DNA of 64,000 nt, taken from NCBI GenBank assembly GCA_963758205.1, contig CAVWUM010000002.1:496001-560000 (forward strand). The letters are read 5' to 3'. Position numbers and translations under genes: made by a program. Under the pieces are notes generated by a model. That model did not search any database. It worked only from the letters and a program-made list of their open reading frames with translations, and was not told where the DNA came from. The DNA is from Owenweeksia sp963758205 (lineage in GTDB: Bacteria; Bacteroidota; Bacteroidia; Flavobacteriales; Schleiferiaceae). Within the stretch, counting starts at the first letter, position 1. The number at the start of each line of letters is the position of its first letter. Shown piece by piece: positions 46,246 through 55,067 of the stretch.

Positions 46246-46575
46246 TTACTGGTTACGGGATATTATCTTCTCAATAGCCTTTTCTTCTTTTTTAACGCTC
46301 TTCTCAAAAACAAAAGGACCAAATGGAAGTACAGAAGCAATTACCGCCAAAGCCACACGGCCCATTTTCCAACTGCAAATTATGGCCGTTTGTAGCCCCA
46401 TTAAAAGATAAGCGATAAAAAGTACGCCATGGGCCCAGCCCACATATTTTACCATGGCAGGGGCATCAAAAAAATATTTTAGGGGCATGGCAATAAATAA
46501 CAACAGCAGAAATGATATACCTTCTGCAATGCTTATCAACCTGAATCTTTTAAGAGCTTTAATTTTACGTTCCAT
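46246..46575 (-). CDS. DUF3817 family membrane protein
   Basis: From ATG 46575 the protein has 109 residues (MERKIKALKRFRLISIAEG...). It has three hydrophobic helices: ISFLLLLFIAMPLKYF, YVGWAHGVLFIAYLLMGL and ALAVIASVLPFGPFVFE. RLISIAEGISFL, PMVKYVGWAHG-like and LPFGPFVFEK are DUF3817 features. The function is unknown. A longer frame from 46620 adds a non-conserved N-terminus and is not preferred. Confidence 0.75.
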   Translation of the reverse strand: MERKIKALKRFRLISIAEGISFLLLLFIAMPLKYFFDAPAMVKYVGWAHGVLFIAYLLMGLQTAIICSWKMGRVALAVIASVLPFGPFVFEKSVKKEEKAIEKIISRNQ

Positions 46576-46662
46576 ACTAATATTTAGAGGCGGCAAACTT
46601 CGGCTGAACCAAAATATCAAACAAGGTAAAAACTGGTTTTCTTATCGATTATTAACTCTCAT

Positions 46663-48975
46663 TCACTCTCTTTCCACCACCTCAAACCTGCGGGTTGCTA
46701 TATTTCCTGAGCCATCCTCCACCAAAAGATTGTACTCCCCCTTCTCCAGGTTTAGTGCCATTTGATGAAACGTTTGGGTTTCACCCAGATAATTGCCGTT
46801 AAGGTGCCAAAAAAGTTTTTCATCCGGCTGCTGATGAGCTACCTCTACTACCACTTTACTGCTGGTACCGCTCAGTTCCCTGGGAATGAAAATTCGGCCA
46901 TTTTGCCTGGGGTAAATTACATCTACCAACGGCTGTGATTCAAATCCACAACCTGACTTCCACGGGGGCAATTGCCGGTAATCGGGATGTTTTTTGGCAA
47001 AAAACCACGCCATGGCCGGAGGCAATACAAACCATGAGCTGGCTTTAATATCATCACCCTCTGCACAGTTTACCGAGAGCTGATATCTCATTTCGACATC
47101 GGTATGTATAGTTTTATGATAATCACAAACCTTTACAGACCTTGCGCTGGAAGGTATTTGGTACTTCTCAGATTCAGGACAATCTCGCCCCGCCAGCAAA
47201 CCGGATGTTTTACAAATTTCCTTTTCGGTCATTTCATCCCATGGCTTATCAAACCAGCCTGAGTTTGGTAAACTATTCATAAAACTAAATAGAATCGGCC
47301 CTGCCGCTTCCGCACCAATCAGGCCGGTGCGCCCTTCACCATCCGCATTACCTACCCATACTACACAGGTATATTCGGGGGTAACACCTACCGCCCAGGC
47401 ATCTCTAAAACCAAAACTGGTACCGGTTTTCCAGGCTACATTGGTATTTCCAAACCTTTGCCAACCCATTTCTGAATCCGGACGATTTAAGGTGGTAAGC
47501 ACATTCAGGGTTTCGTATATGGCGCCCGCATTTACAGGTATTTTTGGTAATTCGGGGTTATGGGCCGTAGCTCCTATATCCAACATTTTTACCTCCGCAC
47601 CTGTCGCGGCCGCTGGATAATTATTTAAGGTAGCCGCCATTTGGTAATAGGCACGGCCCAAATCCCAGGCGGTAACTTCTGCACCCCCCAATATCAGTGA
47701 AAGCCCGTAATGATCTGCCGAATGATTGATGGTAGAAAAGCCAAATTGCTGAAGTTTTCTCAAAAAACGCTCAATACCGTAATCCTTCAACTCCAATACA
47801 GCCGGGATATTCAGTGAGCGGGACAAAGCTTCATTTGCGGGAACTGCACCATCAAATTCGTTTATAAAGTTCTGAGGTCTGAAACCACCTATAAAGGTCG
47901 GCACATCAGGCACGAGCTGGCGAGGCAACAATTCTCCTGAACTTAGCATCGAAGCATATAAAAATGGCTTGAGGATACTACCCGAACTGCGCGGTGCGCG
48001 GATCATATCGTTGTAATAATCCTTACCGGCACTCACATTGCCCACATAGGCCTTTACAGCTCCTGTACTATTTTCAATCAGTAATAATGCTCCATTATTT
48101 ATATGGTTTGCACTTAGCTCCCGCAGGTGTCCATCCACCGTTTGTTGCGCCCTGTTTTGTAATGATAAATCCAGAGAAGTGAAATACCGCTTACCACTAT
48201 GCTGCAAATCCAAATGGGCGGTAAGGTGAGGGGCCAGCTGGGGTAAGTCGGCTGGCTCATCCGGAATGGATTCCAGCAGTGCCAGTTCATAGGTGTCTTT
48301 ATCAATTTCCTCTTCTTCCCAAAGTTCCTTTAATAGCTGGTCGCGCTTTTGGGTTAAGGCTCCCCGGTTTCTACCGGGATGGATAAGTCCCGGAGCATTG
48401 GGCAAAACAGCCAGGGTGGCACATTCGGCCCAACTGAGGTTTTCGGGCCTGCGGTTGAAGTATCGCCAGGAGGCCGCTTCAAAGCCAACCACATTTCCCC
48501 CGAAAGGGGCGTGGCTGGCGTATAAATTCAGAATTTCGTCTTTGCTGTAGCCAAGTTCCAATCGGGTTGCCAGAATAATTTCATACAGCTTTTCCCAAAC
48601 CGTACGGGGCGGGTTACCCCTGCTCAGGCGGATTACCTGCATGCTTAGCGTGCTGGCGCCACTTACCACTTTTCCCTTTTTTATATTGAGCCACAATGCC
48701 CTAAATAATGAAACGGGATTTACTCCAGGGTGATATTGGAAATACTTATCCTCTTTTGTGATGATCGCCTTCGTGAATTTTTCAGGTAACGAATCCGAAA
48801 CCGGAAATCGCCACTGCTCATCTTTGGCTATGCGGGCGCCCATCAACTCACCACTTTGGGCTAATACCACTGTGGAGTACGGTGCATCAAAGAGTTTTTT
48901 GGGCAACAGAAAATAATACCACAATCCGAGGGCAACCAAGAGGATAGGGAGAAGTATTTTCTTTTTTAATTTCAT
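46663..48975 (-). CDS. pbpC: Penicillin-binding protein 1C
   Basis: The 770-residue protein has an N-terminal signal anchor (residues 5-25). A GT51 glycosyltransferase follows, with TKEDKYFQYHPGVNP holding the catalytic Glu near 73 and GASTLSMQV. Then comes a transpeptidase: SGSILKPFLYAS (SxxK) near 335, a SLNIP-type SxN motif near 375, and KTGTSFG near 517. The C-terminal beta domain (about 685-770) is the BiPBP_C type seen in PBP1C. It polymerises and can crosslink peptidoglycan. The neighbouring alpha-2-macroglobulin gene is the usual partner. Confidence 0.95.
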   Translation of the reverse strand: MKLKKKILLPILLVALGLWYYFLLPKKLFDAPYSTVVLAQSGELMGARIAKDEQWRFPVSDSLPEKFTKAIITKEDKYFQYHPGVNPVSLFRALWLNIKKGKVVSGASTLSMQVIRLSRGNPPRTVWEKLYEIILATRLELGYSKDEILNLYASHAPFGGNVVGFEAASWRYFNRRPENLSWAECATLAVLPNAPGLIHPGRNRGALTQKRDQLLKELWEEEEIDKDTYELALLESIPDEPADLPQLAPHLTAHLDLQHSGKRYFTSLDLSLQNRAQQTVDGHLRELSANHINNGALLLIENSTGAVKAYVGNVSAGKDYYNDMIRAPRSSGSILKPFLYASMLSSGELLPRQLVPDVPTFIGGFRPQNFINEFDGAVPANEALSRSLNIPAVLELKDYGIERFLRKLQQFGFSTINHSADHYGLSLILGGAEVTAWDLGRAYYQMAATLNNYPAAATGAEVKMLDIGATAHNPELPKIPVNAGAIYETLNVLTTLNRPDSEMGWQRFGNTNVAWKTGTSFGFRDAWAVGVTPEYTCVVWVGNADGEGRTGLIGAEAAGPILFSFMNSLPNSGWFDKPWDEMTEKEICKTSGLLAGRDCPESEKYQIPSSARSVKVCDYHKTIHTDVEMRYQLSVNCAEGDDIKASSWFVLPPAMAWFFAKKHPDYRQLPPWKSGCGFESQPLVDVIYPRQNGRIFIPRELSGTSSKVVVEVAHQQPDEKLFWHLNGNYLGETQTFHQMALNLEKGEYNLLVEDGSGNIATRRFEVVERE

Positions 48976-48982
48976 GGTTTTC

Positions 48983-49072
48983 CTCTGCGTTTCTCAGTGT
49001 GCTCTGCGTCTCTGCGTTGAAGTAATTTGCCTAATCGCAGAGGCGCAAAGTTCGCAGAGTTTCGCGGAGAGA
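48983..49072. repeat. CTCTGCG direct and inverted repeat cluster
   Basis: CTCTGCG occurs at 48983-48989, 49002-49008 and 49010-49016. Its complement CGCAGAG occurs at 49036-49042 and 49053-49059, with a near copy at 49064-49071. The arrangement could fold as a hairpin. It fills the pbpC side of the 48976-49266 gap, where no gene is seen. Confidence 0.6.
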
Positions 49073-49117
49073 ATTCATTGATCTAGTAGTTTCATTTAAA
49101 CCTATCCTTTATCACCC

Positions 49118-49195
49118 TGAGCGATAGTCGAAGTGTACTACCGCCCTCTCGTAAAACCTTTACCCAGTTTAGGATTGGGCTCCGACTATCGCTCA
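49118..49195. repeat. 13-bp inverted repeat TGAGCGATAGTCG in pbpC/A2M gap
   Basis: TGAGCGATAGTCG (49118-49130) is repeated exactly inverted at 49183-49195 (CGACTATCGCTCA), with a 52-base spacer. The flanks CACCCTG and CAGCCTG are also similar. It looks like a REP/MITE-like mobile repeat without coding capacity. Confidence 0.6.
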
Positions 49196-49266
49196 GCCTG
49201 ACAAATGTCGGTTCTAAACCACATGGCCATTTTGTTAAACTGCCCAATTGCCAACCGCAAACTGAC

Positions 49267-52200
49267 CTACCTTACAACCTCTACCCATTTACCCACTGCT
49301 CTGGCTTTAATATCATTATTGTACATATCCTCCGCCTCTACGGGTGGCAAATAGTAGCGACCGGCATAGGTGGCATTGAGCCGTACTTTAAAGGTAGCTT
49401 CACGTTTTCGGTCCAAATCAAAATAGGTGTAAACGCGGTCATCACGGATATCCTTATAATGATAGTAGGCTTCATCCGTTTCCGGGATTTCGAGTAGGCG
49501 AGTATTAATAATTTCCCAACCTGTTGGGAAATACTGGGTGAGAGCAATGTTCTCGTAGCCCTTGGCATTTCCGAAGCGCTTTACGGTTACTTCAGCCACA
49601 AAATCCTGGCCCTGCTTTATGCTGGTTTCATCAATAGATTTGCCGCTGGGTAGGCTGTACTTTACATCCACCGAAAGAAAAGATGAAACAGCCGGCACGT
49701 CATACCTGATGGGCGTTCCTGAAGCGCTCACGCTATAATTCATCGGCACTTCGCTCCTGTTGGTTACGGTATATACAAAATTCTTATCCTCATTTTTACT
49801 TACCTCGTACGTTTGAAAAGTGCCTTTGGTTACACCATCGTAATCCTCATTCGGAGCTTTGTAACTCCACTTTAAATCACCGGCCTTTTTGGCGTATTCA
49901 CCATACGTTTGAACTATGGAGATAAGCCCGAATGCCAGATCATGCGTGGTGTACCAACGGCTTTTTTCATTGAGCTGCTTTGCCACTTCACGGCCTAATT
50001 TCATAGCCTCGGTTTTTCGGCCTAAATCATTAAGTACTAATAGCGCTATACCTTTATTACGGAGGTTGCCTCCATAATAATTATAACCATATGATTCTTT
50101 GAAATCCGCATCAATAGCCCTTTGAGCGAGTTTAGCGGCTTCTTCCTTCTGGCCAATTAACGCATAGCATGAAGCCAGGTACCACAGCGTTGGCGCCCGT
50201 AAATCATTGATTTCCCTGAGCCTGTTCATGGCGCCCACCTCAGCACTTTTATATAGGGCAAGGGTATAAAGGCGGTAGGCCTGATCCAGTTCATTGTACC
50301 GCGTGCTGTTCCTAAATTGAGGTTTCCAGTTGCGCGCTTCACTCTGCTGAAATTTCTTCCACCTATCCAGTACACCATTAAGTATGGTGTAGCCTTTACG
50401 TTCAGCCTCCATCATAAAATGCCCGGCATAACTGGTAACATATTTATTGTGATGATAACCGGAGTAATCAGGCCAATAGGCAATTTCACCATTGGACCGT
50501 TGCCGCTCAAATATCTTACTCAGTGCAATATTTACATTCTGGTTTCGCACTGATTTCATATTGGCGCTCAGCTCCATTATATCATCCAGGTAAAGCAGCG
50601 GGAAGGCTACAGAAACGGTTTGCTCTGTGCATCCATAAGGATAGCCAAACAGGTAATGCAAATGCTGATTGAGATTTATGGTGGGGATAGTAGAGGCCTC
50701 TATGGTAAGGGTATTGCTCTCCGGTACCCCAATTGGGTTGTAGGCAATTGTGGTATCCGCGCCCGGTTGCAGGGTAAATGAAAAACCTTCCTGTACAGGT
50801 GGGTTGGGCAGCCTCACCCTAAGGTTTACCTCATCATAGGCCTTTTCCTTTCCACTGCTGGCTTCTACCCTTACCGTGGCTTTGCCTCTAACTTCGGGCA
50901 CCTTTAGTTTAAAATCCACTACCTGTTCGCCATTTTTAGTAAACCTTATCTTTTTTGTGGATTCGCCCATAATATCAACATCACCGGTTGTTTTCAGCGA
51001 AAGCGAAACATTGCGCACCTGGTCTTCCATAGCAAAAACGGTAACCGGCAACGTAACCTCATCCCCCGGACTGAGCAGCCTTGGCAGGGATGTAAGCACC
51101 ATTAGCGGCTTTCTTACTTTCACTGATTTTTCAGCATTTCCGTAGGCATTTTTAGCATCTGCCGCCACTACCATTATCCGGGCGGAGCCTACATAATTGG
51201 GCACCGATATTTCGTGATTGGCTGTTTTACCTGCTTTTAGGGTAAATGGGCCAATAAACCGAACCATCGGCACAAACCGATTGAGATTACTTTTTTCAGC
51301 AGCGTTAAGTGCTTCATCACCACCAATGGCAAAAACCTGTTCCAGCCTTCCGCCAAAAGCGCCCAGCACATCATTGTACATATCCCAGGTTTTTACGCCT
51401 AGCGCCTCCTTGGCGTAAAAATGATTCCAGGGATCGGGGGTTTTAAAACGGGTAAGGTTGAGCAATCCATCATCCACCACGGCCAGGGTGTAAGTCATTT
51501 CACGATTATTCTTTTCAGAAACCTTTACGGCAACCTTAGTCTCCGGTCGCCAAACCTCTTTGGTTGTAATTACAGGTTGTAGTTCCGTTGCCGGATCATA
51601 AACTTCAACAGGTATTACTCCATAAAGCCTTATAGGGCGGTCGTTCACCGTTTGCGCATGAGGTTGCAGCAGGCTGGCGCTTATGTAAATATTGGGCGCC
51701 ATTTCTGATGTGGCCTTTACCCTGTATTCATATACATCACCCTCGGGTTTTACCCACTCCTTGCTGATAATTCCGGTACCACTCTCCACAGTAATCAGCA
51801 TTCGGGAGTTTTCGCTTACCGGTATTTTAGCTACAATCTCATCCCCAATCTTATATTTTTCCTTCTCAGTAGAAAAACTAAGCATAGTGGCCCCGGCCAA
51901 CTCGGGCCTCTCGCCCTGCCGGGTGCTGGGCCAGTCAAAATAAGTTACCTGACCTGTGCTATGGCCGCCATCGGGGCTGGTAATGCGTATTAAAAAGCGC
52001 CCCCAGTTGGGATAGTTAATGCGCAACTTATAGGTCCCATCCCCATTTACGGTGCTTACAGTGCCCTTACTTACCAGGTGGGTAATCTCATTATTTACAA
52101 AGCGGGCCAGGTTTTCGCTTTCTGAATTATACCACCAGTGCCACTCAATCTTATAAATCTTTACCTCCAGATTTTTCATGCTTACAGGCTGGCCCTGGGC

Positions 52201-54819
52201 ATCCACTGTTTTTATTTTAAGATTATAATCCTGGTCGGTTTCCATAAAATAGCTGCGCTCTGGTTTAGGCATCTGCATACCAATAAACTTATCGTAGGGC
52301 GCTATTTTTTTATCAAGATATTCGATACTGAAATCGCCACCACCCTCAAAAGCCTTGGCTACAAAGCGGGCTTTGAGCATGCCGGGCGCATTGGTCAGGT
52401 TTCCTAAATCAAGGTTGATCTGAGCTTTTCCGTCAGCATTTACAGTTCCTTCAAACACTTCTTTTTCAATTGATGAGAACCGCTTTACAGGATCATAAAA
52501 CGTATACTTAGAGTATTTCTCAAAAGGTTTGTAATCCGTACTGATGTTAGCTGTAATATTTACCCTTGAGTTCGCAGCCGCAATACCGGTGAGCCAGTTT
52601 ACCGCCAATGAGGCACTGGCCTTTTCACCATCGGCTTCCAGTATTTCTTTGGCAAATTCCAAATCCACCTTAAGGCGATTGGGCTTTACGGTTTCCACCC
52701 TCACGCGGTAATCAAAATTTCTATCCCCAACCCTTACATGAGCCGTGTAACTGCCGGTAGCTGCTGAACCTACCGTGCGTGTGGTAAAACGGTACATTCT
52801 TTCTTTACCCTTGTATTTCACCTGCTGATCCACCACCATACCTCTGGGGTCGGTAAGCTTAAAATTTATAGGGTGTCCTTCAGGCAGTCGGTTGGCTTCA
52901 TCCTCTAAAATAAAACCAAGGAAAATGGTATCACCCGGCCTCCAAACCCCGCGTTCACCGTAAATAAATCCTTTTAAGCCATCGGCCACGCTACTGCCTC
53001 CAACATCAAAATTGCTCAGAGAAAGTGCCTCGCCATCCTGTATTTTCAAATAGGTTTTTTGGTTTCCCTTAGATGCCACAGCAAAGTAGGGCTTGCCGCT
53101 GCGCTTAATGCGTGCCCAACCGTTTCCATCGGTTTTTACATCATTAAGCTTACGTCCTTGGTAATTATATAGTGTAATGTCTGCACCGCTAACCGGAGTG
53201 TTCTTAACCATATCAGTTATCGTAAAATCAAGCTCATCCGCCTGGGTGCTTTTTACTATCATACCCAGGTTGGTAGCCAGTAGATTGCGCGCTACAAACT
53301 GGTCGCTATGATAGTAGGATACGTGGCAGGGATTATCGCGCTCCTTCCATCTGTACCCCCTCGGGTAAGTAAAGTAATAGTCATCACGATTGTAGGCAGA
53401 GTAGTCGCTATTATCATAATAATAGTAGTCATCATAGTACCAGTATTCGTCATCATAGTATTCATCATCATCGGGTTCAGGTTCTTCCTCCACACATTCG
53501 TAAATACTGTAATCCTGCGTAAAGCTCAGGTAAACGCGGTAAATAGCTCCACCTTCGGGTTTCACCAGATTGGATATATCCACCGAATAGGTATTCCACT
53601 GCTTCAAGCTTCCCTTGGCGGTAAGATCAATTTTTTTGGTAGCCACAACTTCCCCTACCCTGTAAAGCTCATTTTGGCCATCATAATTATTGTTTTGTAA
53701 AAACTGCAGGATATTCCCCTCCGGGATTTTCACCACCTTCACGTCAACAGCCTTAAGGCTTATGGCCTGAAAAGGTAATAGCAGCTTATCATTAACCGGA
53801 ATAATATTTCCGTTGCCAATAATTTTTACCTGGGGCTTTTCATTTTTAAACTCCAGTTGAAGTGTTTTTTGCTCCTTAAACTTATAGCCCAAAATATTCT
53901 TAATGCCAGAAAAAATATCTAACTGAAGGTTGCCATAGGTTTCATTTTCAGGAAAAACCAGTATTGCGGTGTTTTCTACTTCAAACCTGAGTTTATCTTC
54001 TCCCTTCAGGGTAATAAGTCCGCTTAAATCCTGACTCTGATCAATGGGGTCAGAAAAACTCAGCCTGATGTGGTTGGCCGGGCTGCGCTGCATGGAGTAA
54101 TCCAAAAACCTGAAATCACCCAGTGCCGGTAACTCTATAGTTCGGCTATTCAGCCGCTTAGTACCCTCCACACTCTTATTTACATTCAGGGCTATTTTAC
54201 GTGCCTGCTCTGTACGCCTAATGCTATCCACCTCAAAAACGTATTGCAGGTTATGATCACCCGCCTGCCAATTGGTTTGCTTAGCCTTGCCACCCACCTC
54301 AGCAACTAAAAGATTTTTCAGGTCTTCAAAATTTTCTTCATCAGCCGCTATTATAGTACCCTTAAGTTTGTACCACTCCATTTGAGAATCGGGCGTGGCC
54401 AGCAGCTCCAGGCTTCCCCATTCATAATCCGGGCGTAAAACCTGAAAGCCAAATTCAAAGTCGTTTAGCGAATCCGGAACCTCCATAAGTTTATCCAACA
54501 TGATTTTGGCCGTGTACACCTTACCGGGGTCCAGGTCCTTTGCAGGGATAAACTCCAGTGTATTAGGATCCATCATGGAAAGTTGTCCTTCTATTTTAGG
54601 ATCAAAAACCAGAATATCATCAGACAAGGTGCGGGAAGAATCGCCAATAGCCCTGGTAAAACTTATACGTATGGTGGTTTTTTTTGAAACTATTCCGCTG
54701 GTAAAAGCAGCTATATAAGCCGAGTAGCTTTGGTTAAAGGGCGGTATTTTTTTGGGTTTTTCTTTACAGGAAATAAAAAACAGAATAAGGAGGAGGGGCA
54801 ATAATCTGGCTGACTTCAT
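49267..54819 (-). CDS. Alpha-2-macroglobulin family lipoprotein
   Basis: The 1850-residue protein has a lipoprotein signal (LLLILFFISC, Cys 18), so it is lipid-anchored in the periplasm or outer membrane. MG domains fill the first two-thirds. The bait-region vicinity is followed by the A2M domain (TRFKTPDPWNHFYAKEALG, MVRFIGPFTL). The thioester motif is GYPYGCTEQTVS, with CTEQ near residue 1395. The complement-like helical domain (YCDY-like repeats, ALALYKSAEVG) and a C-terminal receptor-like domain follow. It probably traps attacking proteases and works with PBP1C. A 60-residue Tyr/Asp-rich segment near 443-506 is unusual. Confidence 0.93.
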   Translation of the reverse strand: MKSARLLPLLLILFFISCKEKPKKIPPFNQSYSAYIAAFTSGIVSKKTTIRISFTRAIGDSSRTLSDDILVFDPKIEGQLSMMDPNTLEFIPAKDLDPGKVYTAKIMLDKLMEVPDSLNDFEFGFQVLRPDYEWGSLELLATPDSQMEWYKLKGTIIAADEENFEDLKNLLVAEVGGKAKQTNWQAGDHNLQYVFEVDSIRRTEQARKIALNVNKSVEGTKRLNSRTIELPALGDFRFLDYSMQRSPANHIRLSFSDPIDQSQDLSGLITLKGEDKLRFEVENTAILVFPENETYGNLQLDIFSGIKNILGYKFKEQKTLQLEFKNEKPQVKIIGNGNIIPVNDKLLLPFQAISLKAVDVKVVKIPEGNILQFLQNNNYDGQNELYRVGEVVATKKIDLTAKGSLKQWNTYSVDISNLVKPEGGAIYRVYLSFTQDYSIYECVEEEPEPDDDEYYDDEYWYYDDYYYYDNSDYSAYNRDDYYFTYPRGYRWKERDNPCHVSYYHSDQFVARNLLATNLGMIVKSTQADELDFTITDMVKNTPVSGADITLYNYQGRKLNDVKTDGNGWARIKRSGKPYFAVASKGNQKTYLKIQDGEALSLSNFDVGGSSVADGLKGFIYGERGVWRPGDTIFLGFILEDEANRLPEGHPINFKLTDPRGMVVDQQVKYKGKERMYRFTTRTVGSAATGSYTAHVRVGDRNFDYRVRVETVKPNRLKVDLEFAKEILEADGEKASASLAVNWLTGIAAANSRVNITANISTDYKPFEKYSKYTFYDPVKRFSSIEKEVFEGTVNADGKAQINLDLGNLTNAPGMLKARFVAKAFEGGGDFSIEYLDKKIAPYDKFIGMQMPKPERSYFMETDQDYNLKIKTVDAQGQPVSMKNLEVKIYKIEWHWWYNSESENLARFVNNEITHLVSKGTVSTVNGDGTYKLRINYPNWGRFLIRITSPDGGHSTGQVTYFDWPSTRQGERPELAGATMLSFSTEKEKYKIGDEIVAKIPVSENSRMLITVESGTGIISKEWVKPEGDVYEYRVKATSEMAPNIYISASLLQPHAQTVNDRPIRLYGVIPVEVYDPATELQPVITTKEVWRPETKVAVKVSEKNNREMTYTLAVVDDGLLNLTRFKTPDPWNHFYAKEALGVKTWDMYNDVLGAFGGRLEQVFAIGGDEALNAAEKSNLNRFVPMVRFIGPFTLKAGKTANHEISVPNYVGSARIMVVAADAKNAYGNAEKSVKVRKPLMVLTSLPRLLSPGDEVTLPVTVFAMEDQVRNVSLSLKTTGDVDIMGESTKKIRFTKNGEQVVDFKLKVPEVRGKATVRVEASSGKEKAYDEVNLRVRLPNPPVQEGFSFTLQPGADTTIAYNPIGVPESNTLTIEASTIPTINLNQHLHYLFGYPYGCTEQTVSVAFPLLYLDDIMELSANMKSVRNQNVNIALSKIFERQRSNGEIAYWPDYSGYHHNKYVTSYAGHFMMEAERKGYTILNGVLDRWKKFQQSEARNWKPQFRNSTRYNELDQAYRLYTLALYKSAEVGAMNRLREINDLRAPTLWYLASCYALIGQKEEAAKLAQRAIDADFKESYGYNYYGGNLRNKGIALLVLNDLGRKTEAMKLGREVAKQLNEKSRWYTTHDLAFGLISIVQTYGEYAKKAGDLKWSYKAPNEDYDGVTKGTFQTYEVSKNEDKNFVYTVTNRSEVPMNYSVSASGTPIRYDVPAVSSFLSVDVKYSLPSGKSIDETSIKQGQDFVAEVTVKRFGNAKGYENIALTQYFPTGWEIINTRLLEIPETDEAYYHYKDIRDDRVYTYFDLDRKREATFKVRLNATYAGRYYLPPVEAEDMYNNDIKARAVGKWVEVVR

Positions 54820-55042
54820 TGTAACAAGTTAAGAGCACCAATATAGAAAATGAGGGGCAGTTGGGTGAGGGCAAATAGCAATAAATAACCAAACGGATAT
54901 CAGCATCAGGAATTCATCCCCTTATAAGCCAATCAAACTTAAAAACTCAAAATCGCTTAGGGTTCTTACTATTACTTGTAGTCTCATTAACAGACCTCTG
55001 CATTAATTGCCGGTTGTATTTCTAACAAAGATTGGTTCTGAT

Positions 55043-55050
55043 TATCTTTG
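55043..55050 (+). promoter_or_regulatory. -7 promoter element of the SprB-domain protein
   Basis: TATCTTTG matches TAnnTTTG and lies 17 bases before ATG 55068. It lies within the longer open frame that starts at 55032, which argues for the ATG. Confidence 0.5.
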
Positions 55051-55067
55051 GCCAAAGTCCCATCCCT

